Source: Saprospiraceae bacterium (GTDB lineage Bacteria; Bacteroidota; Bacteroidia; Chitinophagales; Saprospiraceae). Taken from it: a stretch of DNA of 32,001 bases. The first letter of the stretch is position 1. Each line of letters starts with the position of its first letter. The notes under the pieces were generated by a model. It ran no database searches. It worked only from the letters and a program-made list of their open reading frames with translations, and was not told the origin of the DNA. The translations under genes and the position numbers were made by a program. Of the stretch, positions 1 to 8,755 are shown one piece after another. The stretch covers positions 1 to 32,001 of the forward strand of contig JAIYCH010000045.1 in the NCBI GenBank assembly GCA_027488135.1. Direction: 5' to 3'.

Positions 1-548
1 ATGATCGTCGGAACAGCCGGTGTTTCGTTTCCCTCAGTTTCTAAACTTGTTTTTTTTTCCTCACCATCAGTGGCTTCTTCTTTCGAAGCCGTTACCTGAA
101 ATGAAAAGTTAGCTTCTCCCGGAGGAAGGCATCGCTCCTTATCGCAGGCCAAGAATTCTACATACCCGGTGATTGGTTTTGTTGGATCGGTTACTCTTAT
201 TTTTTGTTTGAAAATGATTTTACCAGATAACTTTATTACGTTCATTCCGAAAAATTCATCGAAACCCTTATATATGTTTCCTTCCTCTAGTGCTTTACCT
301 ACTAAAGTGTAATGAGAACCTTTGTCCCAGATGATGCTCGTGCGTATTGGACCGTCGTCATTCTCCAGATATTGGGAATAAATGTTCCACCCTTCATCTA
401 TCTGTGCGATAAATTGAAGCTCATACTCATTTTTAGCTATGTTTTTCCATTGGTAATTCCAACTTACTGGATCAAATATCTGGCCGTGTAAGTTAACGAT
501 CAAGCCTAAAAAAAAAGCTAAGGATATAGATAGTTTCATTGAACGCAT
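1..548 (-). CDS. DsbD-type N-terminal domain protein, partial (3' end beyond the window)
   Basis: The reading frame is open from an ATG at 548 to the window edge, so only about 182 N-terminal residues are visible. A second in-frame ATG lies at 539. The protein begins with a signal peptide ending near 'VNLHGQ'. The following stretch fits the periplasmic N-terminal domain of DsbD-like thiol:disulfide reductases: it has the pattern 'W.....E.....A.ID.GWNIYS', and near its end 'FLACDKERCLPP', with the cysteine pair and CLPP that mark this family. In Bacteroidota this domain usually precedes a CcdA-like membrane domain and a C-terminal thioredoxin domain, which carry electrons across the inner membrane to periplasmic partners. 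Those parts would lie beyond position 1. Residues after about 155 are rich in E, K and T and look like a linker. A stand-alone DsbD_N protein cannot be excluded. Confidence 0.75.
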   Translation of the reverse strand, partial: MRSMKLSISLAFFLGLIVNLHGQIFDPVSWNYQWKNIAKNEYELQFIAQIDEGWNIYSQYLENDDGPIRTSIIWDKGSHYTLVGKALEEGNIYKGFDEFFGMNVIKLSGKIIFKQKIRVTDPTKPITGYVEFLACDKERCLPPGEANFSFQVTASKEEATDGEEKKTSLETEGNETPAVPTI

Positions 549-667
549 AAATTTTAAAATGAATGATTAGTAAGTTTCATAACGTAAAATTACAAAACAA
601 ATTATTAGCCTAAAGTAACCTCGGTTACATACATTAAAATGAAACAAATGTTTTCAAAACCTAAAAA

Positions 668-1375
668 TTATGAAAATATCTTGGAACTCGTTAGCAATGA
701 TTCAAATAACTTAAGCCCGTCTGTATTACCAACCATTTCATTTGCTGCTCGTTCAGGGTGTGGCATCATGCCAAATACGTTTCGTTTGAGATTACATATT
801 CCTGCTATATTATCAATAGATCCATTTGGATTGGAGGGTGCATCTACATTTCCTGAAGCATCGCAGTAGCGGAATAAAATCTGGTCGTTTTGTTTCAAAC
901 CTGCTAAGGTTACTTCATCAGCAAAATAGCGCCCCTCTGCATGGGCAATAGGAATTTTTAATGCCACATTAGGCGTCAGTTGGGCCGTTATAACACTTTG
1001 ATTGCTTGAAGGTACAATGTGAACATTCTTACAAATAAATTGCTGATTTTCATTTCTAAGCAAGGCGCCAGGCAATAAACCGGCCTCACATAATATTTGA
1101 AAACCATTACATATACCCCAAACTAATCCTCCTTTTTCCGCAAACGTAATAATTGACCTCATTATAGGTGAGAATCGGGCAATGGCGCCAGATCTTAAAT
1201 AATCTCCATAGGAAAATCCTCCAGGTAATATAATACAATCTCCCGGTTCAAGTCCTTTTAAATCTTCATCCTTATGCCATAATTTGATGGTTTCCATACC
1301 CAGATAGCTGGAAAAAACTTCAAAAACGTCCTCGTCACAATTGGATCCAGGAAAAACTACAACGCCAAATTTCAT
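668..1375 (-). CDS. purQ: phosphoribosylformylglycinamidine synthase, glutaminase subunit PurQ
   Basis: This is the 235-residue class I glutamine amidotransferase that supplies ammonia to PurL for the fourth step of purine synthesis (FGAR to FGAM, ATP-dependent). The N-terminus '[16 protein letters not shown]' is the family signature. The nucleophile is Cys89 in '[11 protein letters not shown]', and the other triad members are His206 and Glu208 in '[11 protein letters not shown]'. The length matches the small PurQ type, which works with a separate PurL and usually PurS; neither partner is in this window. The ATG at 1375 is well placed. The gene lies 17 bp behind the upstream membrane-protein gene on the same strand, so the two are probably co-transcribed. 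Confidence 0.97.
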   Translation of the reverse strand: MKFGVVVFPGSNCDEDVFEVFSSYLGMETIKLWHKDEDLKGLEPGDCIILPGGFSYGDYLRSGAIARFSPIMRSIITFAEKGGLVWGICNGFQILCEAGLLPGALLRNENQQFICKNVHIVPSSNQSVITAQLTPNVALKIPIAHAEGRYFADEVTLAGLKQNDQILFRYCDASGNVDAPSNPNGSIDNIAGICNLKRNVFGMMPHPERAANEMVGNTDGLKLFESLLTSSKIFS

Positions 1376-1392
1376 ACAGATAAGTGTTGATT

Positions 1393-2376
1393 TTATAAAA
1401 ATAATCCTACATAATGGCTAACTAATAACCCCAGAATGAATACGAAATGAAAAATTTCAGCCAGTTTAGGCTTCATAGAAATAAATCCTAAAGAGGTTAA
1501 TAATCCTAATGGTAAGGAAAGTAAGAGATAAACATCATTTCCTTGCTTCGGTAAAACAAATAGTACCATAAAGGTAATACCTAAAATCCAATACATTATG
1601 TTTATTCGTTTCCTCGATTGTATTATTTTCCGATAGGCAATCTTGTTGTAAGAAAAAATTAAAAATAGAACAAGACAAATAAAAATAAAGTAAAGCAACA
1701 GATTTATATACTCAAAAGGTGTTACCGTAAAGGTGGGTTTATTGAAAATACCAGTAAACTGAAGTTTATAGAATGAGTCAAAGCTGTTTTGCCAGTAATA
1801 ATAGATGCCAGCAAAAAATGGAGGCACTATAAAACCGCATAATACCATAATCCTTTCCTTGATATTGTAAGTCCTTAAAATGCTTAATGCAATGAATATG
1901 AATAAAATAAGGTAGATTGAAGGTGGAAAAAATAAAAAGGAAATACCCGCAAGTAGCCCTGCATTGAAAATATGATCAGCAGATTTAGGTTGATTGTAAG
2001 TGCCAAGTAAAATATAAAGAATAAGTATTGTTAAAGTATTAACAAAATGAAAAGTGGATAAAAATAAAAAATAGGGGGAATAACAACTGAGTAAAATGAT
2101 AAATAAGCCGGGGAATACGGTGGATGCCTCAGCTAATCTATATTTATTTATTATCTGATTTCCCAGCGCAACCTGTATAGCCAGCAACAATAATACAGTA
2201 ATTCTTGCCACAATGCCTGAGTGACCGATTAGATGGCTTATTTCGTTCATTAGAATGCCACTCTGGCTAGGTTCCCAAAGGGGAACACGTATATATACAC
2301 TGGAATGCCAAATAAATGCAAAGGAAAATCCTAAGACGCTTGCTAATATTTGGTTGGTTCTAAAAAGTTGCAGCAC
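1393..2376 (-). CDS. polytopic membrane protein, DUF6427-like
   Basis: This is a 327-residue hydrophobic protein with roughly 9 to 10 predicted membrane segments and no catalytic motif that I recognise. The N-terminus (LFRTNQ, then a hydrophobic helix), a short W-containing loop and the run of evenly spaced helices resemble the uncharacterised DUF6427 family of Bacteroidota; this family call is from memory of its style and is moderate. The start is GTG at 2376; no in-frame ATG was found in the short stretch read just upstream. It sits between the HD-domain gene (79 bp upstream) and purQ (17 bp downstream) on the same strand, so a shared transcript is likely. A polymerase or transporter role cannot be told from the sequence. 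Confidence 0.65.
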   Translation of the reverse strand: MLQLFRTNQILASVLGFSFAFIWHSSVYIRVPLWEPSQSGILMNEISHLIGHSGIVARITVLLLLAIQVALGNQIINKYRLAEASTVFPGLFIILLSCYSPYFLFLSTFHFVNTLTILILYILLGTYNQPKSADHIFNAGLLAGISFLFFPPSIYLILFIFIALSILRTYNIKERIMVLCGFIVPPFFAGIYYYWQNSFDSFYKLQFTGIFNKPTFTVTPFEYINLLLYFIFICLVLFLIFSYNKIAYRKIIQSRKRINIMYWILGITFMVLFVLPKQGNDVYLLLSLPLGLLTSLGFISMKPKLAEIFHFVFILGLLVSHYVGLFL

Positions 2377-2455
2377 TGCAAATGTTTTAAGTTGTTTTAA
2401 GTTCGCGAAATATAAGAAATTAATAGCTCATTGGCCTAAAAACATCGCCGTTTTC

Positions 2456-3688
2456 CTATGAAAGCGTCTTTTCTTTTAGGTTACTTGCATAGCAAAGGTA
2501 ATATTTTTCAATGCCTCCAGGCGGTAAAGGATAATCAACACAGTCTGACATTGGCTTGACAATACCCTCTTTAGTCAGAATTTTAATTTCTTCCTGGGCA
2601 TAAGAATACGCCCGATTACTCTCCTTGCCACTAAATAGTAAAAAGGATATTTCTTCGTCATCACCCTTCCACCAGCTTTTTATGTTTGATTCTTCCACCA
2701 ATAATTTTTCGCTTGAGATAGGCACGTCAGAAAATTTTAATTTGAATAATTCTCTGTTCAAAAGGGCTTTACATATAAAAGCAAGCAAACGGTCTTCCTC
2801 ATTTTGCCATTCTTTGATGGCAGAAAAAATATCAAAGTCGTCTAGTGCAGCAAATTTATCTAATAAAAATAAAGCATTTTCCGATAAATGATCTTCCGTT
2901 ATGTCATTGTCCATAAAATATTTTAAAGAAGACGGTATATACTGTAACTGATTTCTTTTATGCAATATCCGAGCTCTTTCAATGATTTTTATTAACATAT
3001 TTTCGGCAGCTAATACGGTCTTATGCAAATAAACCTGCCAATACATTAATCTTCTGGCAATAAGGAATTTTTCTACACTATAAATGCCTTTTTCCTCAAC
3101 AACTAACGCTCCATCTGAAACAGATAGCATTTTTATAATTCTGCTATATCCAACAACCCCTTCCGTAACCCCTGTAAAGAAGCTATCTCTGCTTAAATAA
3201 TCCAGTCTATCTACATCGAATTGTCCGGAAACAAGTTGTGAAAGAAAATATTTTGGATGGGTACGGCGGAATATCGAAATAGCTTCCGTTAACTTTCCCT
3301 CAAAGGTTATATTCAAAGCTTCCATAAAGGCAATAGACAGCTTTTCATGGGAAACTTTAATTAAGGTGTTTTCTAAAGTATGTGAAAACGGACCATGTCC
3401 AATGTCATGTAATAAAATGGCAATGCAAGCTGACGTTTGCTCGTGAGGGGAAATTTCTACCCCCTTCGATGTTAATATAGACAGCGCTTCCTGCATTAAA
3501 TGCAAAGCACCCAGGGCATGGTGAAATCGGGTGTGATGAGCGCCAGGATAAACATAATGAGCCAGGCTTACCTGCTTTATTCTGGATAGCCTTTGAAAAT
3601 AGGGATGGTTTATCAAATCAAGTAGAATTCCCTCAGGTATTTGGATGAACCCGTAAACAGGATCATTGATTATTTTTGACTTTTGCAT
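2456..3688 (-). CDS. HD-domain phosphohydrolase, dNTPase/SAMHD1-like
   Basis: This 410-residue protein has an HD domain in its N-terminal half. Metal ligands are visible as His52/His56/His57 in 'HHTRFHHALG', His94-Asp95 in 'LLHDIGHGPFSH' and Asp162 in 'FDVDRLDYLSRDS'. That arrangement, including 'RL.RI.Q' near residue 35 and 'GPFSHTLE' near residue 100, is typical of the HD hydrolases related to dGTP triphosphohydrolases and SAMHD1, which cleave dNTPs into nucleoside and triphosphate. The substrate cannot be read from sequence. The C-terminal half is helical and ends in a short basic tail. The ATG at 3688 is the only sensible start. The gene is divergent from porX; the 116-bp gap between them must hold both promoters. 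Confidence 0.88.
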   Translation of the reverse strand: MQKSKIINDPVYGFIQIPEGILLDLINHPYFQRLSRIKQVSLAHYVYPGAHHTRFHHALGALHLMQEALSILTSKGVEISPHEQTSACIAILLHDIGHGPFSHTLENTLIKVSHEKLSIAFMEALNITFEGKLTEAISIFRRTHPKYFLSQLVSGQFDVDRLDYLSRDSFFTGVTEGVVGYSRIIKMLSVSDGALVVEEKGIYSVEKFLIARRLMYWQVYLHKTVLAAENMLIKIIERARILHKRNQLQYIPSSLKYFMDNDITEDHLSENALFLLDKFAALDDFDIFSAIKEWQNEEDRLLAFICKALLNRELFKLKFSDVPISSEKLLVEESNIKSWWKGDDEEISFLLFSGKESNRAYSYAQEEIKILTKEGIVKPMSDCVDYPLPPGGIEKYYLCYASNLKEKTLS

Positions 3689-3804
3689 AAGTCGACGAAA
3701 TTTTTTAAAGCAATATTTAATCGCCCATGGCCGTTTTAATCCGTATTTTAACGGGAAATTACTTATAATTGTTTCATTCTTATTATTTACTTACTTTAGC
3801 TATT

Positions 3805-5364
3805 ATGGATAAAATTAGAATTCTTTGGGCAGACGATGAAATTGATTTGTTGAAACCTCAGGTTATGTTTCTTGAATCAAAAGGTTATGAGGTAATTATG
3901 GTCACAAATGGCCATGATGCCGTCGATGAATGTGCCACAGGAAATGAGTTTGATGTGGTCTTTCTGGACGAAAGTATGCCGGGAATCAATGGGCTCGAAA
4001 CCCTCGCCCGCATTAAACAGATTAATCCTAATCTGCCGATAGTTATGATTACTAAAAATGAGGCGGAAACCGTTATGGAGGAGGCTCTGGGTTCACAAAT
4101 TACCGATTATTTGATTAAACCAGTTAACCCAAATCAAATTTGGTTGACCCTGAAGAAAATTTTAGATAATAAACGCTTGGTTAGGGAAAAAACATCTTCT
4201 GATTACCAACAGGAGTTCAGACAAATTTTTATGCAACTCCAAAGTGGCATGGATTATATTGAATGGGCTGAAATTTATCAAAAAATTATTTCCTGGGAAC
4301 TCAAAATTGATCAGTCTAATTCTAACGAAATGGCTGATATTTTGTCTCAACAGAAAAAAGAGGCAAACGCGGCATTTTGTAAATATATATCAGGTATTTA
4401 CCCGCATTGGATGAAAAATCCTTCGGAGGGTCCCGTAAAATCATTTAATCTTCTCAGGGAAAAGGTTTTTTCACACATTCAACCAGATTGTCCAACAATT
4501 TTACTTGTCCTGGATAATCTTAGATTTGATCAATGGAAAGTTATCGAACCTATTTTATTGGAAAGATTCAAATTGCAAAATGAGGATTATTTCTTTAGTA
4601 TTTTGCCAACCGCCACGCAGTATAGTAGAAATGCTATTTTCGCCGGTATGATGCCCGCAGATATTGAAAAGCAATTTCCCCAGTATTGGGTCGGGGATAT
4701 TGAAGAAGGGGGTAAAAATAATTTTGAAGCCGAATTACTGGCCGCTCAAATAAAAAAGGTGTTCAGACGGGACATTAAACATGAGTATTTTAAAATTACG
4801 CAAGTTCAGGCCGCCAGACAACTACAGGACAATATCTTTAATTGTTTGAATAATGATCTTACCGTTATTGTATATAATTTTATTGATATGCTCTCCCATG
4901 CAAGGACTGAAATGGAGGTTTTAAAAGAATTGGCAGGTGATGAAAAGGCTTATCGGTCTCTTACCAGATCGTGGTTTGCTAATTCTCCTCTCTGGGCTGC
5001 TTTAGAAAGGGTATCTGAAAAAGATGTGAAGCTCATTATAACCACTGACCATGGAACCATTCGTGTAAATACGCCTGTCAAAGTGGTGGGTGACAGAGAA
5101 ACTACCAGTAATCTGAGATATAAAGTTGGTAAGAATCTTCAATATGATAAAAAGAATGTACTGGAACTAAAGGATCCCGGGCAAGCTGGTTTGCCTCGCC
5201 CTAACGTTAGTTCTACCTATATATTTGCTAAGGAAGACGGCTTCTTTTTATACCCAAATAATTATAATCACTATTTGAATTATTATAAAAACACGTTTCA
5301 ACACGGTGGAGTTTCTCTGGAGGAAATGATTTGTCCCATTATGCACCTTCGATCTAAGGCTTAA
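3805..5364 (+). CDS. porX: PorX: response regulator with PglZ domain, controls type IX secretion
   Basis: The protein has 519 residues when started at the ATG at 3805 ('MDKIRILWADDE'); an in-frame upstream Met at 3769 would add 12 residues that do not fit a receiver domain. The receiver domain (1-120) shows the acidic pair Asp10-Asp11, phospho-acceptor Asp55, Thr83 and Lys105. After a helical linker (about 125-225), the PglZ/alkaline-phosphatase-like domain carries metal ligands Asp237 and Asp242, a Thr nucleophile in 'TATQYSRNA' (Thr271), Asp361-His365, Asp415-His416 and His500. PorX is known from Porphyromonas and Flavobacterium as the regulator of T9SS, acting with the kinase PorY and sigma factor SigP; its PglZ domain is reported to cleave oligonucleotides. 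PorY is not in this window. Several T9SS cargo genes lie within 10 kb. The stop codon overlaps that of the convergent gene by 4 bp. Confidence 0.93.
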   Translation: MDKIRILWADDEIDLLKPQVMFLESKGYEVIMVTNGHDAVDECATGNEFDVVFLDESMPGINGLETLARIKQINPNLPIVMITKNEAETVMEEALGSQITDYLIKPVNPNQIWLTLKKILDNKRLVREKTSSDYQQEFRQIFMQLQSGMDYIEWAEIYQKIISWELKIDQSNSNEMADILSQQKKEANAAFCKYISGIYPHWMKNPSEGPVKSFNLLREKVFSHIQPDCPTILLVLDNLRFDQWKVIEPILLERFKLQNEDYFFSILPTATQYSRNAIFAGMMPADIEKQFPQYWVGDIEEGGKNNFEAELLAAQIKKVFRRDIKHEYFKITQVQAARQLQDNIFNCLNNDLTVIVYNFIDMLSHARTEMEVLKELAGDEKAYRSLTRSWFANSPLWAALERVSEKDVKLIITTDHGTIRVNTPVKVVGDRETTSNLRYKVGKNLQYDKKNVLELKDPGQAGLPRPNVSSTYIFAKEDGFFLYPNNYNHYLNYYKNTFQHGGVSLEEMICPIMHLRSKA

Positions 5365-5798
5365 GGTTTTAGCCATTCCGGATAGGCTACGTGTAATTGA
5401 TTAATGACTTTCTTCTTTCCTAAAAAAAGAATTTTTTGGCCAAATATTCCCTTGGCATGAAGATGAAAAATGCCAAGGGACAGACCAAACCATCGGCGCC
5501 ATTCCAGGGAGGATATGGCGTCGATGGGATATCTGGCTGTCTTGAAATAATTGGTAATATATAGCGAATCAGTAGTCATTTCAACTCTTCTCAAACGCAG
5601 AAAAGTAAAATAAATAACGGCTAAACCGGTTAGGTAGAAAAATAACGTGGCCCACCTGAAGGAGGTGTAGGGTAAAAATCCAAAATAAATTTCATCGGCT
5701 AAAAAGACACCTAATGTGAATGCTCCAAAAAATACACTCCAGAAAACAGGAAGGAATATGTTTAGAAACAAGGTGGCATTTGATGATAATCTTTCCAT
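5361..5798 (-). CDS. small membrane protein, PH-like
   Basis: The protein has 145 residues from the ATG at 5798; the longer open frame to 5939 overlaps tatC in another frame and has a Cys- and Arg-rich translation typical of non-coding sequence. Two hydrophobic segments (about residues 10-31 and 45-65) are followed by a soluble part with the pattern 'RRVEMTTDSLYITNYFKTA', 'YPIDAISSLEW' and 'KILFLGKKK'. This resembles bacterial PH domains that follow two membrane helices, but the match is weak. It starts 11 bp after the tatC stop, so it is the second gene of a tatC transcript. Its function is unknown; membrane anchoring and an intracellular small beta domain are what the sequence suggests. Confidence 0.75.
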   Translation of the reverse strand: MERLSSNATLFLNIFLPVFWSVFFGAFTLGVFLADEIYFGFLPYTSFRWATLFFYLTGLAVIYFTFLRLRRVEMTTDSLYITNYFKTARYPIDAISSLEWRRWFGLSLGIFHLHAKGIFGQKILFLGKKKVINQLHVAYPEWLKP

Positions 5799-5809
5799 GA
5801 ATAAGCAGA

Positions 5810-6634
5810 TTATGAGTTCATTTCTTGACGGTCGGCTTCTTCTTCCTCTAATTCTTTCTTTTCCCTTCTTGCCGTTACCCGTGCAGCAACTATTATGCTG
5901 ACTTCGTACAGACCATACAAGGGAATGGCAATGAGGCACTGACTTACCGCGTCAGGTGGAGTAATAACAGCCGCAACAATGAGTACAACAACAATCGCAT
6001 GTCGTCGAAAATCACGCATTGATTGTGGTCCCAATATACCCAAATGAGCTAAAAAATAAGCCACAACAGGTAACTCAAAGACCAGTCCTGTGGGTAAAGT
6101 GAACATAATGATATAGTTCAGATAGGAATCGAGGGTGGGTGTGTTTTCAACCCCGGGTATAGTGAATCCAGTTAGGAAATTAACAGCAAATGGCGCGATA
6201 ATAAAATAGCCAAAACTTACACCTAATAAAAATAGAAAAGAGCAAATAAAAACAACGCCCCGCGCCGCATTCTTTTCATGCTTGTACAAACCGGGACTGA
6301 TAAATCGCCAGAATTCCCAAAAAACGTAAGGAAAGGCTACGATAAAGCCAGCAATAAATGATACGGATATACTTGTTGTAAATGCTTCGGCAAATCCTAT
6401 AGCCTGCTTTTTAATGTAAGGGGGGGAAAAACAAATGCTATCTGCCAATCCAATCGCATTACCAAAATCGCAAAACCACCGGTAAGATATAAACGAGGGT
6501 TTTGTAGGTCCAAATAAAACAACATCAAAAAACCAGGCATTATTGATAAATAAAACAATTCCAATGGTTAATATGACTACTAAAGACCTGATAATATGCC
6601 ACCTTAACTCTTCAAGATGGTCGAAAAAAGACAT
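5810..6634 (-). CDS. tatC: twin-arginine translocase subunit TatC
   Basis: TatC is the six-helix receptor of the Tat system, which exports folded proteins with twin-arginine signals. The N-terminus 'MSFFDHLEELRWHI' carries the conserved H-L-x-E-L-R motif that binds the signal peptide. Further signatures are 'FVAFPYVFWEFWRFISPGL' around the first periplasmic loop and 'ITPPDAVSQ' with 'IPLYGLYE' at the last helices. I place the start at the ATG at 6634 (274 aa). A TTG at 6682 would add a basic 16-residue stretch, but a TAGATTTG box at 6686-6693 would put the transcript start on top of that codon. The charged C-terminal tail is rich in R, E and K. No tatA or tatB is in the window, as is common in Bacteroidota, where they are often unlinked. 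Confidence 0.95.
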   Translation of the reverse strand: MSFFDHLEELRWHIIRSLVVILTIGIVLFINNAWFFDVVLFGPTKPSFISYRWFCDFGNAIGLADSICFSPPYIKKQAIGFAEAFTTSISVSFIAGFIVAFPYVFWEFWRFISPGLYKHEKNAARGVVFICSFLFLLGVSFGYFIIAPFAVNFLTGFTIPGVENTPTLDSYLNYIIMFTLPTGLVFELPVVAYFLAHLGILGPQSMRDFRRHAIVVVLIVAAVITPPDAVSQCLIAIPLYGLYEVSIIVAARVTARREKKELEEEEADRQEMNS

Positions 6635-6685
6635 GTCTTTCTCTTCTTGTTTTTTTTTCACTGTGGTATTTTTGTTTCTCAATCA

Positions 6686-6693
6686 CAAATCTA
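6686..6693 (-). promoter_or_regulatory. Bacteroidota -7 box upstream of tatC
   Basis: On the minus strand this reads TAGATTTG, matching TAnnTTTG. Transcription would start near 6680, leaving a leader of about 45 nt to the tatC ATG at 6634. No convincing -33 TTG was found, so confidence is moderate. Confidence 0.45.
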
Positions 6694-6843
6694 TTAAAAT
6701 TTGCCCTAAAGTTTCACATTAATTATGTTGATTACATTAAAATTGAAATAACTTCGTTAAACATTTATGCAGTAGAAGCTTAAAATGGTTGAAGCTTGAC
6801 TTTAATTACTGTACATTGTGGTTATTATAAAATAAAACAAATT

Positions 6844-7149
6844 ATGTCAAAGCTAATATTCGATGAGATGATGGAGGTTCAGCAGTCTGTACTTGAAAAT
6901 TTAAGTAACATTGCGATCGTAGCCATCTCCGACAATCAAATGATTGAAGTATCCGCCGATGGAAATAGAAATATAACAAACATTCACATCAATGAGGAAA
7001 TGATGAAGAAGGTGCCACTATCTGAACTCGAAAGCCTCTTAACCCTGACGGTAAATAAGGCACTCGAAATGTCTATGGAGGCGGAGGAAAGAGAAACCAC
7101 CCGAATGATGGATGCTTTCTCGCCAGCCATATTTGATTCCCTAAAATAA
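6844..7149 (+). CDS. YbaB/EbfC family nucleoid-associated protein
   Basis: The protein has 101 residues from the ATG at 6844 ('MSKLIFDEMMEV'); the frame is open back to 6796, but the extra residues do not fit the family. The central strand pattern 'VSADGNRNITNIHINEEM', followed by an acidic helix with 'LESLLTLTVNKALE', matches YbaB/EbfC, small dimeric DNA-binding proteins of about 100 residues that coat or bend DNA and are often linked to recombination genes (dnaX, recR). Here neither is nearby. The divergent tatC lies upstream, and a secreted LamG protein begins 25 bp downstream, so read-through transcription into that gene is likely. Confidence 0.82.
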   Translation: MSKLIFDEMMEVQQSVLENLSNIAIVAISDNQMIEVSADGNRNITNIHINEEMMKKVPLSELESLLTLTVNKALEMSMEAEERETTRMMDAFSPAIFDSLK

Positions 7150-7174
7150 TTGTTAATCCGTAACGATTTCCTCT

Positions 7175-8398
7175 ATGCGTCTTTTTATAAGCTTGCTTGT
7201 GCTATGCTTTTCTATCAATATCTCAGCCCAAACGAGAGCTGGTCTCGTTGCTTATTACCCTTTTAACAAAAACTTGAAAGATGATACTGGTAATCTTTCT
7301 AATGATGCTATTGGAAATAATGGCGTCGATTATGTCTGCGGTCCACTCAATGAGGCGATTCGCTTTTCGGGAAATGCCAGCCTCGTAAATATTATTGGAG
7401 CGGTAAATGCTGAATTCGATACCGAAGATTTTACCGTTAGTTTTTATTTTAAAGTGGGGAATGATAAGGGTATTCAATATCTCTTGTCAAAAAAACGCAG
7501 CGACTGTCTGGTGGATAATTCTCTGGTGGTTCGATTTAGACCGCTTACCGGAAATCTTAATGTCGCCCTCACTGAAGGAATCAATAAACAGGTGAATATC
7601 ATTTATGAATTACCTAAAGGTCAATGCTGGCATCATATCACTATTGCCAGAAATGCTTCAAAAATAAGACTCTATTATAATGGCGGTCTGGTATCAGAAC
7701 AAACCTCTGCCTCTCGGGTGAATGTCCTGAATAATGGTAATTTAGTCGTAGGCGGAAGTACTTGTTACGGTGCTAATGAAATTGGTTTCAATGGTCTTAT
7801 GGATGATTTACGCTTCTATAACCGCGCGCTGCTGGAATCTGAAATCGGAAAATTATATCAACCCGTTGATAATATTATTAATGATAATGAAATTGTCTAT
7901 GTGGGGGACGAGGTGGTCACTAAGTTGTCACCAACCTGTGCCACTAATTTTACCTGGTCTCCCAGTTTCTGGGTGAGTGACCCCTCCATAAAAGAACCTT
8001 TCATTTCGCCCCTTGCATCAGGGAATTATACCTACAAACTGGAACTTAAAGATGCCTCAACGCCTTGTATTGCCACCGACTCTTTTAGAATAGTGGTCAT
8101 CGATCCCAATGATTTGAAATGCGATGAAGCATTTTTACCCAAAGCTTTTACCCCCAACGGGGATGGATTGAATGATTCCTTTGGGTTAAGTAATCCTAGA
8201 ATCATAACGTCTCTGATTTCTTTTGAAATTTGGGATAGATGGGGGAATAAAATATTTACCACCACCAAATCAAGTGAAAAATGGGACGGTACCTATAACG
8301 GGCAGACTGTTCAGGCCGGAGTATATCGTGTGCTGGTGCTCCATCAGTGCAAAGGGGACACAATAACCAAATCAACCACGGTGCTGGTCATGAACTAA
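7175..8398 (+). CDS. secreted LamG-domain protein with T9SS type B (CHU_C) C-terminus
   Basis: The protein has 407 residues. An N-terminal signal peptide ends near 'INISAQ'. Residues about 22-215 form a LamG/concanavalin A-like fold, recognised by 'LVAYYPFNKNLKDDTGN', 'DFTVSFYFKVG', 'WHHITIARN..KIRLYYNG' and 'GLMDDLRFYNRAL..SEI'. This fold often binds sugars or adheres to surfaces. Residues about 235-310 look like an Ig/PKD-like spacer with a 'FTWSPS' motif. The last 95 residues are the gliding-motility-associated C-terminal (CHU_C) domain: 'FLPKAFTPNGDGLNDSF', 'FEIWDRWGNKIF' and 'W.GTYNGQTVQAGVY', the type B signal for outer-membrane export by T9SS. It starts 25 bp behind the YbaB-like gene. 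The ligand is unknown. Confidence 0.9.
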   Translation: MRLFISLLVLCFSINISAQTRAGLVAYYPFNKNLKDDTGNLSNDAIGNNGVDYVCGPLNEAIRFSGNASLVNIIGAVNAEFDTEDFTVSFYFKVGNDKGIQYLLSKKRSDCLVDNSLVVRFRPLTGNLNVALTEGINKQVNIIYELPKGQCWHHITIARNASKIRLYYNGGLVSEQTSASRVNVLNNGNLVVGGSTCYGANEIGFNGLMDDLRFYNRALLESEIGKLYQPVDNIINDNEIVYVGDEVVTKLSPTCATNFTWSPSFWVSDPSIKEPFISPLASGNYTYKLELKDASTPCIATDSFRIVVIDPNDLKCDEAFLPKAFTPNGDGLNDSFGLSNPRIITSLISFEIWDRWGNKIFTTTKSSEKWDGTYNGQTVQAGVYRVLVLHQCKGDTITKSTTVLVMN

Positions 8399-8755
8399 CT
8401 TAGACTTTTAATTCCTAACCGGATGGCCATGCCTTAGGTACTTTCGAAGATTAATTTTCATAAAATTAATCGTTGGAATGCTTGACTACCTTCAATACTG
8501 TTTTTAGTAAAAGGGATGTTTCTGTGAGATTGGGGTTAATATATGATATATTCAAATTTTCTTCCTGCTTGAAATTCCTGCTCAAAGCAAGTTTCATTGG
8601 ACATTTAGCGCTATTTCATGGCTCACAATCCATTTGGATACATTTAATAAGTTCATAAACCTGAAACTTTCATAAAAGCAAAATGGAGCGTTGGAACACA
8701 TTTATCGTCCCAACGCTCCATTCTATTTGTTCATTCGTGGAATAATACCAGTATA
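8399..8755. other. 357-bp gap between convergent genes
   Basis: This gap separates the LamG gene from the convergent adhesin gene. It holds an AT-rich inverted repeat (8449-8471: 10-bp arms, loop CAT) and a strong hairpin at 8682-8722. The open frame at 8473-8658 lacks family features and a ribosome or promoter context, so I do not call it a gene. Nothing else was recognised. Confidence 0.7.
8682..8722 (-). terminator. bidirectional intrinsic terminator between convergent genes
   Basis: The arms AATGGAGCGTTGG (8682-8694) and CCAACGCTCCATT (8710-8722) pair perfectly over 13 bp around a 15-nt loop. On the minus strand the hairpin is followed by TTTTGCTTTTATG, on the plus strand by CTATTTG. It lies 34 bp past the adhesin stop, so it mainly serves that gene; it would also stop transcripts from the LamG gene. 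Confidence 0.8.

Noticed and set aside
639-869. 76-residue open frame opposite purQ
   Set aside because: It lies in antisense to a clear gene and has no family features.
5799-5939. N-terminal extension of the PH-like gene
   Set aside because: It overlaps the end of tatC in another frame, and its translation is rich in Arg, Cys and Ser without a hydrophobic or domain pattern. The ATG at 5798 sits 11 bp after the tatC stop.
8473-8658. 61-residue open frame in the gap between convergent genes
   Set aside because: No family features, no promoter box in register and a T-rich region of the sort that gives chance frames. It lies in a region otherwise occupied by inverted repeats.
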